This document shows positions 32,306 through 39,575 of a stretch of DNA of 44,916 nucleotides, piece after piece; positions within the stretch are counted from its first letter, which is position 1, and every line of letters starts with the position of its first letter. The stretch is taken from NCBI GenBank assembly GCA_018005585.1, contig JAGMZX010000011.1, positions 24,768 through 69,683 of the forward strand, in the 5' to 3' direction. The stretch is from Candidatus Hydrogenedentota bacterium. GTDB lineage: Bacteria; Hydrogenedentota; Hydrogenedentia; Hydrogenedentales; JAGMZX01. The notes under the pieces were generated by a model, which searched no databases, was not told the origin of the DNA, and saw only the letters and a program-made list of their open reading frames with translations. Made by a program: the position numbers and the translations under genes.

Positions 32306-35026
32306 GTGAATGCGCGTGTGCTTGCAGCGGTGGTACTTGCAGGTTCTTTCATGCTTTGGGGACGCCCGTGCCCGGGCCAGCAGGCAGAGATAGAGGGTAT
32401 TGAGCGGCTGTTGCGCGAATTCCGGCAGTGCTGGGTGCAGAAAGACCTCAACAGCATCACGACGTTAGTCTCCGATGAGTACGCGGATTCCGGGGGCGCT
32501 ACGAAGGCCGGCGTTCGGCAGGGCCTCGAACTGTTCCTCGCCGTGGGCTTCGGGCTGTCGGTCGATCGCGCGGAAATTGACGTCGGGGTAACCCCGGCGG
32601 TCATTCGCGGCGTCGAGATGCTCGAGTTGTCCGGCACGCCGGGGTGGGCACTGACGTTCGGTGTGCGCGAAGAAAAGGGCGTCTGGCGGGTTGTCAGCCT
32701 GGAGATGGAAAATATCCTTCCGCCTGCGGCGCCCGAGCAGGCCATGACTCTGGAGGAGGCATTCCGGCTTCTCACGGTCTACGATTTTGGCAAGGACAAC
32801 CGGTGCACCGGCGTCATCGCTGAGGCCGTGCGCCAGGCACCGGGCGATGAACCGCTCCGGCAGATGTTGCAGGCGCACTTGCTTGACGTGCTGTCTGCGG
32901 ATACGCCCCGCGGCGCGAAGGATTTTGCCTGCCGGCAACTGGCCCTTATCGCGGATGAATCTTGCGTGGCCCCGCTCGCGCGCTTCGTCACGGAAGAACC
33001 GCTGTCGACCGTGGCGCTGATGGCTCTCGAAGGAATGCCCTACGCGTCCGTGGACGCAGCCTTGCTCGACGCGCTGCGGCACTGCGCGGGGCAAATGCGC
33101 CTGAGCATCATCGATGCGCTGGGCGGCCGGGCAAGCGCGGCGGCCGTTCCCGCGCTTTCGTTGCTTATCGGGGAAGGCGACGCGCAAACGGCCGCGGCGT
33201 GCATCATCGCCTTGGGCAAGATAGGGACTCCTGAGGCCTTGGCGGCGGTGGCGGCGGTGGCGGAGTCGCCCGGTGCGGCGCCGTCCGAAGTCGTGGATGC
33301 CTGCTGGCAAGTGCAACTCGAGCAGGCGGACCGACTCGGGGCGGCAAACGGCCGCGCGGAAGCGCTTGCGTTGTACGATCGCCTGCTTGCGGGCGCGCCG
33401 GATCCGGTTCGCGCGGGCGCATTCGCGGGCAAGGCCGCCCTGCTGGGCGAAGAGGCATTGCCCTGGCTGATCACCGCGCTTCGCGGCGAAGACGCGCCCC
33501 TAGCCGCGGCGGCGGCGCAGAATGCAAGGCGACTCTCGGGGCCTGAGGCTACCGCGGCTCTGGTGGAAGTTCTACAGGGAGTGTCCACGGAGTTGCAGGT
33601 GGCGATCATCGGCGCGCTGGGCGACCGGGGCGACCAGGCGGCGGGCGATGCGATACTACCCTTCCTCCAGCACCCGGAAGGAAATGTGCGGCGCGCCGCC
33701 GCGGAGGCGTTGTCGAAGATAGGCGGACCGTCCTGCATCGCTGCGCTGGCCACTCTGGCCGCTTCCGCGCCGAGCAATGAAGAGACCGATATGGCGCGCG
33801 ATGCGCTGGTCCTGCTGAATGGCGCGGGCGTCGCGGAAGCGTTGCGCGCCCATTTGTTTGACCAGCCTGCTGAAATCGTGAGGGAACTGATTCAGGCCAT
33901 CGAGAACAGGGGCGACTCACACGCGACGGCCGACCTGCTGCGGTTCGCGCAATTGGAGGACAAGGAGCGGGAAGCGCGCGCCGCCGCGTTGCGCGCAGTG
34001 GGACGGCTTGCCCCGCCCGCGGAACTCGAGACGTTGCTGGCCTTGATCGAAGGCCCGTTCACCGTGGACCTCCGGATTGACCTGGAGCAGAGCGTCCTCG
34101 CCCTGATATCGCGCGCGGCCGATCCGGATGCGGCGCGAACCGCCCTGATGCAGGCCGTGTCCGGCGCGTCACAAGTGGAAGCGCGCGGGTCCCTGTATCG
34201 GGTCATGGGCCAGGTTGGCGAGGAAGCTTTCCTGGAACCGTTGCGCGCGGGGATTCAAGACTCGGATCCCCTGGTGCGGGACGCCGCGATCCGCGCGCTG
34301 GTCGAATGGCCTCGCGCGTCCGCGCTGGACACGCTCTCGGGAATCATGGAGAGCGCCGAAGACAAGGTGCATCGCGTGCTGGCCGCGCGCGGCGTGGTCC
34401 GGCTGCTGGGAACCGCGGAAGACATCCCGGACGATGCCAAAATCGCGTACTGCCGTTCCGCGTTGGCTCTGGCCGAAACGGATGACCAGCGGCGAATGCT
34501 GCTCGGTGCGTTGGCGCAGATGCGGCTCCCGCAGGCGCTGGAACTGGCGGCGCCGTATACGGAACTGCCCGGACTGCGGGTCGACGCCTCGTTCGCGGCC
34601 CACCGGAACGTGCTGGGTGGCGCGCGTGCGCGCGCCTCGGCCAATACGGATATGGCCGGCTTCGCTATTGACGGCGATAGAGCCACCTGCTGGACCTCCG
34701 CGCGCCCGCAGGAGGCCGGCATGCATTTCGTCGTCGACCTGGGCGCGCAATACGAAATCACTACGCTGGTGCTGGACGCCGCCGCGAGCCCGAACGAGTA
34801 TCCGCGTGCGTTCCAGATTGGCGTGTCGTTGGGAGAAGAAGACCCGCAAACGGTCGCATCGGGCGAGGCGGTGAATGATGTGGTGCGCCTGACCTTTCCC
34901 CCGTCCAAAGCGCGCGTGCTGTGGATTATCTTGTCCGCGCCGGATACGGCGCCGTGGTCCATTAACGAAATAGGATTTCTGGATACGGAAAGCGGAAAGT
35001 TGGGCATACGATGGGTAGCACCGTGA
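32306..35026 (+). CDS. Secreted NTF2-like + HEAT repeat + F5/8 type C domain protein
   Basis: 906 residues from GTG at 32306, supported by AAAGGA six bases upstream and a signal peptide right after it (NARVLAAVVLAGSFMLWG). Residues about 25-130 look like an NTF2/SnoaL-type domain (IERLLREFRQCWVQKDLNSITTLVSDEY). About 140-750 hold many HEAT/PBS-lyase-like helical pairs (for example PSEVVDACWQVQLEQA, LQHPEGNVRRAAAEALSKIGG, DSDPLVRDAAIRALVEWP). Residues about 768-906 form a discoidin (F5/8C) domain: DMAGFAIDGDRATCWTSARPQ, FVVDLGAQYEITTLVLDAA, and a final WSINEIGFLD. Such domains bind sugars or surfaces. Likely a periplasmic or surface scaffold; no catalytic residues are seen. Confidence 0.82.
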   Translation: MNARVLAAVVLAGSFMLWGRPCPGQQAEIEGIERLLREFRQCWVQKDLNSITTLVSDEYADSGGATKAGVRQGLELFLAVGFGLSVDRAEIDVGVTPAVIRGVEMLELSGTPGWALTFGVREEKGVWRVVSLEMENILPPAAPEQAMTLEEAFRLLTVYDFGKDNRCTGVIAEAVRQAPGDEPLRQMLQAHLLDVLSADTPRGAKDFACRQLALIADESCVAPLARFVTEEPLSTVALMALEGMPYASVDAALLDALRHCAGQMRLSIIDALGGRASAAAVPALSLLIGEGDAQTAAACIIALGKIGTPEALAAVAAVAESPGAAPSEVVDACWQVQLEQADRLGAANGRAEALALYDRLLAGAPDPVRAGAFAGKAALLGEEALPWLITALRGEDAPLAAAAAQNARRLSGPEATAALVEVLQGVSTELQVAIIGALGDRGDQAAGDAILPFLQHPEGNVRRAAAEALSKIGGPSCIAALATLAASAPSNEETDMARDALVLLNGAGVAEALRAHLFDQPAEIVRELIQAIENRGDSHATADLLRFAQLEDKEREARAAALRAVGRLAPPAELETLLALIEGPFTVDLRIDLEQSVLALISRAADPDAARTALMQAVSGASQVEARGSLYRVMGQVGEEAFLEPLRAGIQDSDPLVRDAAIRALVEWPRASALDTLSGIMESAEDKVHRVLAARGVVRLLGTAEDIPDDAKIAYCRSALALAETDDQRRMLLGALAQMRLPQALELAAPYTELPGLRVDASFAAHRNVLGGARARASANTDMAGFAIDGDRATCWTSARPQEAGMHFVVDLGAQYEITTLVLDAAASPNEYPRAFQIGVSLGEEDPQTVASGEAVNDVVRLTFPPSKARVLWIILSAPDTAPWSINEIGFLDTESGKLGIRWVAP

Positions 35027-35081
35027 CCACGTGCGTGCCCACACCGGCTTCCCCGCGAGTCCGTCTGCGCGATGCCGGTCT

Positions 35082-35110
35082 TTGACACCCTTTCACGGCA
35101 GTTTTATAAT
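35082..35110 (+). promoter_or_regulatory. Perfect consensus sigma-70-type promoter for the Gfo/Idh/MocA gene
   Basis: TTGACA (35082-35087), exactly 17 bases, TATAAT (35105-35110): twelve of twelve consensus bases with ideal spacing. The predicted start is near 35117, leaving a leader of only about 11 bases before the ATG at 35128. Confidence 0.8.
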
Positions 35111-35127
35111 CGCAACCGGGGCTGAAG

Positions 35128-36510
35128 ATGAGTCTGAATCGAGATAATGACGCCGTATCCGGCGTGAACAAGAGGCGCGCCGCTGGCGTGACGCGCAGGC
35201 GGTTTCTGCACCGTTGCGGCGCTGCCGCCGCTGCCGTGGGGTTCCCGTCCATTATCCCGGCGTCGGCGCTTGGACTGGACGGTTACACTGCTCCCAGCAA
35301 CCGGGTTGCGCTCGGTTTTGTCGGCCTTGGCCGCGAGGGCAAACTCAAGAACCTGAAATGTCTCATGGCGGAACCGGACGTGGCGGTCGTGGCGCTCTGT
35401 GAAGTGCTCGGGAAACGGCTGAAAGGGGCGCACTTGGCGATGCAGACGTATGCGCGCGACCCGGCCGTGAGCAATTTCGACGGCTGCTTTCTCACGGGTG
35501 ATTGGCGCGAGGTGGTGTCGCGGCCCGACGTAGACGCGGTCGTCGTTGCAACGCCGGACCACTGGCACGCCCTGGTGGCCGTCGGCGCGATGGAGGCGGG
35601 CAAGGACGTACTGTGCGAGAAGCCCATCTCGTTGACGATTCGGCAGGGCCGTGTCATGTGCGAGACCAAGCGCCGTTACGGGAGTGTCTTCCAGACGGGC
35701 TCCGAATTCCGCGCAATGCGCACGTTGCGCCTTGCCGCGGAACTGGCGCGAAATGGCAGGATCGGAAAGCTGCACACCATTCGTGTCGATATCCGGAACT
35801 TCGCTGGGAATAGCCCCGCCTGGAACCCCGCCGCGCCGCCCGCGGACTTTGACTACGATATGTGGCTGGGTCCTGCCCCCGATGCGCCCTACACGCCGTT
35901 GCGCTACACCAATTTCCGCTTTATCTCCGATTATGGCGGCGGCAACCTGACGGAAATGGGCCCGCATGTTTTGTCCATAGCGCAATGGGCAAACGGAACG
36001 GAATTGACGGGCCCTGTCCGCATCGACGGCCTCGGTGTGTTCCCCACGCAGGGACTCTACGACACGCCGTCGCGATTCGAGGTAACCTACGAATACGCGA
36101 ACGGCACGGTGCTCATTTGCAGGACGGGAGAAGAGGAGCTGGAGAAGTACGCTAACGGAAAGATCCGCTTTGAAGGCAGTGACGGATGGATTGAAGCCAC
36201 GGGTTTCTCGATCGAAGCCAGTTCGCCCGCCATTGCGTCGTCGGTCATAGAACCGGGCGAGACGCACATGCGTGTGTGCCGCCAGGGCGAACTTCGCGAT
36301 TTCTTGAACTGCATCAAGACGCGGTGCAGTCCTTTCGCGCCTGTCGAAGAGGAGCACCGCACGGCTAGCGTGTGTCACCTAGGCAATATTTCCATGCGGC
36401 TGGGCCGCAAACTGGAATGGGACCCGGTCGGGGAACGGTTTGTAGCTGATGGTAACGCGAACCGGCTGCTGTGGCGTGCCATGCGCGCGCCGTGGCATCT
36501 CAATTCCTAG
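35128..36510 (+). CDS. Tat-exported Gfo/Idh/MocA family oxidoreductase
   Basis: 460 residues. A twin-arginine signal is clear (VTRRRFLHRCGAAAAAVGFPSIIPASALG, Arg pair at 23-24), so the folded enzyme is exported with its nicotinamide cofactor bound. The N-terminal Rossmann domain has the form VALGFVGLGREG; then VDAVVVATPDHWHALVAVGAMEAGKDVLCEKPIS carries the EKP motif of the family. The C-terminal domain has DMWLGPAPDAPY and YGGGNLTEMGPHVLSIA, as in many exported members from Planctomycetes-like bacteria. Probable sugar or inositol-type dehydrogenase or glycosidase of the periplasm; the substrate is unknown. It has a strong promoter of its own. Confidence 0.92.
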   Translation: MSLNRDNDAVSGVNKRRAAGVTRRRFLHRCGAAAAAVGFPSIIPASALGLDGYTAPSNRVALGFVGLGREGKLKNLKCLMAEPDVAVVALCEVLGKRLKGAHLAMQTYARDPAVSNFDGCFLTGDWREVVSRPDVDAVVVATPDHWHALVAVGAMEAGKDVLCEKPISLTIRQGRVMCETKRRYGSVFQTGSEFRAMRTLRLAAELARNGRIGKLHTIRVDIRNFAGNSPAWNPAAPPADFDYDMWLGPAPDAPYTPLRYTNFRFISDYGGGNLTEMGPHVLSIAQWANGTELTGPVRIDGLGVFPTQGLYDTPSRFEVTYEYANGTVLICRTGEEELEKYANGKIRFEGSDGWIEATGFSIEASSPAIASSVIEPGETHMRVCRQGELRDFLNCIKTRCSPFAPVEEEHRTASVCHLGNISMRLGRKLEWDPVGERFVADGNANRLLWRAMRAPWHLNS

Positions 36511-36524
36511 ACTGCCGTACCGGG

Positions 36525-36530
36525 TACAAT
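36525..36530 (+). promoter_or_regulatory. Candidate -10 (TACAAT) for the DUF362 gene
   Basis: GGGTACAAT lies 52 bases ahead of the chosen ATG at 36582, just after the stop of the oxidoreductase gene. No -35 is evident. The preceding G-run matches other candidate -10 sites in the window. Confidence 0.35.
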
Positions 36531-36581
36531 AAGACTATGGAAGGCCGGAAGATGATGTGCCGACCGAAGGACAAAGGCGAC

Positions 36582-37526
36582 ATGACACGGCGCCGGTTTC
36601 TGCAACAGGCCGCGGCGGGCGGCGCTGTGGCGCTTGGCTGGGACCTGGTCTCGCAGGCGCAGTCCCCTGATTCCCCTGAGCCGACTATGTGCATTGCGCG
36701 ATGGCAGGGCGCGCTCGATCCCGCGCCCGAGGCCGGCGCAATCACGTCTATGGCGGAACGTCTCACCGAGCAGGCAATCGCGGAATTAGGCGGTATGTCG
36801 CGCTTCGTGAAGCGCGGCGACGTGGTCTGGATCAAGCCCAATATGGGTTCCTTGCTCGGGCCGGAGTTCGCGGTGAATACGAATCCGGATGTGGTCGCGA
36901 CGCTGGCGCGGCTGTGCCTGGATGCCGGGGCGAAACAGGTGAAGGTGGGCGACCATGCCGCGTATGGAGCGGTGCGCACGTATCCCATCAGCGGAATCGA
37001 GGCGGCCGCCAAGGCCGTCGGCGCGGAGGTGGTCTATCTGAAGGACGAAAACTTCAAGGAGATGGCGCTGAATGGCGAACGGCTCAAGGTGTGGCCCTTG
37101 TACCCGGAGATCATCGAAGCCGACTTGGTCATCAATGTACCCATAGTGAAACAACACGGACTGGCCAGAGTCACCGCGTGCATGAAGAACTACATGGGCG
37201 TTGCCGGCAACCCCAGGTATCAGTGGCATCAGGACCTGCCGCGCTGCCTCTCGGACTTGACCTTCTTCATGAAGCCGCGCTTGTCGGTTGTAGACGCTGT
37301 GCGCGTCTTGATGCGAAACGGGCCCAGTGGCGGGGAACTCTCCGATGTCAGCCTGAAGGGGATCGTGGCCGCGGGGACGAATACGGTCGGACTCGAGGCA
37401 TTCAGCGCCGAGCTCATTGGGCTCGACCCCAAAGAAGGGCGGACCATGGCCTTGGCCGAGGCAAAAGGCCTGGGGCGGGTCGATTACCGGTCGTTGCCCA
37501 TGAAGGAAGTCGAGGTCAGCGGATGA
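36582..37526 (+). CDS. Tat-exported DUF362 protein
   Basis: 314 residues from ATG at 36582 (AAGGA ten bases upstream), which puts a twin-arginine signal at the very start (TRRRFLQQAAAGGAVALGW). The frame is open to 36471, and ATGs at 36537 and 36552 are possible. The body matches DUF362: VKRGDVVWIKPNMGSLLGP, LDAGAKQVKVGDHAAYG, EADLVINVPIVKQHGLARVTACMKNYMGV, and a late VAAGTNTVGLEAFSAELIGLDP. DUF362 proteins often carry iron-sulphur clusters or sit with ferredoxins, but no CxxC cluster motif is present here. Function unknown. The next gene overlaps by ATGA. Confidence 0.85.
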   Translation: MTRRRFLQQAAAGGAVALGWDLVSQAQSPDSPEPTMCIARWQGALDPAPEAGAITSMAERLTEQAIAELGGMSRFVKRGDVVWIKPNMGSLLGPEFAVNTNPDVVATLARLCLDAGAKQVKVGDHAAYGAVRTYPISGIEAAAKAVGAEVVYLKDENFKEMALNGERLKVWPLYPEIIEADLVINVPIVKQHGLARVTACMKNYMGVAGNPRYQWHQDLPRCLSDLTFFMKPRLSVVDAVRVLMRNGPSGGELSDVSLKGIVAAGTNTVGLEAFSAELIGLDPKEGRTMALAEAKGLGRVDYRSLPMKEVEVSG

Positions 37527-38149
37527 CGCGGGGGACAACCACAGAATTCCTGTGCGCCGTGGGGGGCGGCCTCATGTTGTTGCTTGCGCTGGATGCGTGT
37601 GACGCCAAGACGCAAGAGCCGCGGAAAGACGGAATGGAGTGCGCCACGGCGGCAGAAACAATGGTAGTTGCCGACGGTTCAGAGGAGACTCTTGCGCCCG
37701 TCACGGCGCCAACAGCGGGTGACGCGGCTGCATCGAATGAAGCGCCCGCGCCGCCCGCTGGCGCGGCTGAAACCGTCGAGACTTTTGTCAAGGCCTGGGA
37801 GACGCGGGAGATCGGGCTGTTGGCCGGTACGCTGTCCGAGCGCTGTCAGAGTCCCGATGTGTCGAGCCGCCTTGAATTGCTGGCCATGCTCTGGAGTTTT
37901 TTGAAGGATGGGGTACACCTTTCAATGGACCCCGGAAGCATGCTGGCAAAACAAGGTTACCCCGCGTCCTGCACGGGGACGCTCAAGAGCACCGGCGGCC
38001 AAGTGGGGATTGACCTTACGCTCATCCTGCTCGAAGAAGCGGCGGGTTGGCGCATTGTAGACGTGAGTTTCAAGTCCTCAGCGGAGGACCTGCCCGACGT
38101 GATCGACCCGAACGGGGCCTTTGTGCCCGTGCAGGGGTCGCAATTCTGA
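37523..38149 (+). CDS. Exported, possibly lipidated NTF2-like protein
   Basis: 208 residues. The ATG overlaps the DUF362 stop (ATGA), so translation is coupled and function probably linked. A hydrophobic start ends in LLLALDAC, close to a lipobox although Asp at -2 is unusual. Residues about 30-85 are an Ala/Pro/Thr-rich linker. The C-terminal domain (about 88-195: VETFVKAWETREIGLLAGTLSERC, then LTLILLEEAAGWRIVDVSF) has the pattern of NTF2-like/DUF4440 folds, which bind small molecules or act as scaffolds. No catalytic residues can be named. Confidence 0.75.
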   Translation: MTRGTTTEFLCAVGGGLMLLLALDACDAKTQEPRKDGMECATAAETMVVADGSEETLAPVTAPTAGDAAASNEAPAPPAGAAETVETFVKAWETREIGLLAGTLSERCQSPDVSSRLELLAMLWSFLKDGVHLSMDPGSMLAKQGYPASCTGTLKSTGGQVGIDLTLILLEEAAGWRIVDVSFKSSAEDLPDVIDPNGAFVPVQGSQF

Positions 38150-38252
38150 GCAGGCAGAACCATGAATTGCGCGTGGCAGTGACAGCCTCATTCTTTCAAG
38201 GGCGAGGCGCTTCTGGTTCTCAGGAGATGGCAAGCCGCCGCAAGCGGAACGG

Positions 38253-39347
38253 ATGGTGAGCATGGATACCCCGGCAGAAACAAGTCAACGTAAACCCTGG
38301 TCCCGGAGAAAGCGGATTCTTCTGGGTTGCGCGGTCTTCCTGCCCTGCGTTCCGCTGTTCGCCTTGGTGGTCGTGCTGTTGCTGGCCAGCGCGGAATTGC
38401 GCCAGAAGATAGACTCGATGCAGGTACGCGACGAGGTGGTCTTCAATGACCCTGAAGCAGTCGGCAACGGCGGCGCCGTGCAACAGAAGATCAGGTCCTC
38501 CGGCCATTACGGCGGAGAGGCAATTTACGACGTAGTCTACACATTGGACGGGTTGGGGCGCCGGGTCACGCCGGTTCAAGGGTCCGAGCAGCGCACGCGC
38601 TTCATGGCGTTCTTCGGCTGCTCCTTCGTATATGGTCATGGCGTCAATGACAATGAGACGCTGCCCTACTATGTGGGGGAGTTGTGCTCCCAATACAGAC
38701 CCTACAACTACGGGCTGCGCGGCCAAAGCCCGCAGCGCATCATGGAATATATTCAACAGGGTCGACTGGGCGAAGAGATTACGGAGCGGGAGGGCATTGC
38801 GGTGTACGCTTACATTCCACATCACCTGGACCGCGTGATAGGCGCTATGCCGTGTTTTAACGCATGGATTGCCGAACATCCCTATTACTTTCTCGATGAA
38901 GCGGGTCGGCTCGTGCACGGCGGTACGTTTAGAACAGGGCGTCCGTGGAGATCCCGGCTGTACGACGCGTTATGGGACTGGCCCGTCTTGAATTGGTTTA
39001 GTTTTACGCTGCCAACCAAGCGCACACGCGAAGACATTGACCTGCTTACGGCGATCATATGCGCATCCAAGATGTCCTTCGAACAGCAATTCCCGGGCTG
39101 TCCTTTTGTCTTCCTGTATTTCTACCGCAATCTGGCTGATCCCGCCATAAAATGGGATGACTATCTGCGAGAAAGCGTGGAAAGCAAGGGAGTCCAGTTT
39201 ATAGATGCTACCGCCTGGCAGACAGAGGAGATATTATCGAAGTATTTGCTTCCCGATTATCACCCAAAGCCGGTGATGCACAAGCGTGTCGCGCAGGAAC
39301 TCGTACACGGCCTGGGTCTCTGTTCCGCTGCCGGACCTTCTCATTGA
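38253..39347 (+). CDS. Membrane-anchored SGNH-like hydrolase
   Basis: 364 residues (ATG at 38253; 38262 also possible). One membrane span at about 20-46 (RILLGCAVFLPCVPLFALVVVLLLA) leaves the rest outside. The core resembles SGNH/AlgX-like proteins: FFGCSFVYGHGVNDNETLPY (GCSF at 122-125 with Ser124 as likely nucleophile and Cys in place of the usual Asp), NYGLRGQSP, and PDYHPKP with Asp335/His337 as the C-terminal pair. Such proteins usually work with an MBOAT acyltransferase in polysaccharide O-acylation, but no MBOAT is here. The second half has fewer G/C third positions than the neighbours, which may mark separate origin. Confidence 0.72.
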   Translation: MVSMDTPAETSQRKPWSRRKRILLGCAVFLPCVPLFALVVVLLLASAELRQKIDSMQVRDEVVFNDPEAVGNGGAVQQKIRSSGHYGGEAIYDVVYTLDGLGRRVTPVQGSEQRTRFMAFFGCSFVYGHGVNDNETLPYYVGELCSQYRPYNYGLRGQSPQRIMEYIQQGRLGEEITEREGIAVYAYIPHHLDRVIGAMPCFNAWIAEHPYYFLDEAGRLVHGGTFRTGRPWRSRLYDALWDWPVLNWFSFTLPTKRTREDIDLLTAIICASKMSFEQQFPGCPFVFLYFYRNLADPAIKWDDYLRESVESKGVQFIDATAWQTEEILSKYLLPDYHPKPVMHKRVAQELVHGLGLCSAAGPSH

Positions 39348-39575
39348 AATGGCAGGGCCGGATGATAACGTTCAAGATGTCGACGGAATCAGCGAACTGG
39401 TGCGTCGATATCGTGAGTACCTGAGATGACTTGGAAGCGGCGCGCGGCAGGAGTCTCCGGGCGCGGCAAGCCCGTGAATTCCATCTTCAGCCGCGCCACA
39501 CCGCCGGGGAAGAGGAGACAGGCCGGGCCCGGCTCGCGACGCGCGAGTTCGTATTTTAGATATGAGGAGTATTGC

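Noticed and set aside
33238-33263. GGCGGTGGCGGC repeat
   Set aside because: Alanine/valine codons of a HEAT helix in a GC-rich genome; no sign of a separate repeat element.
36689-37522. 5' part of a long frame leading into the NTF2-like protein
   Set aside because: It runs through the DUF362 gene in another frame; the true start is the ATGA at 37523.
39426-39575. 50-codon N-terminal extension of the GH32 protein
   Set aside because: Basic, no ribosome site, and it precedes a proper signal peptide with GAGGAG ahead of 39576.
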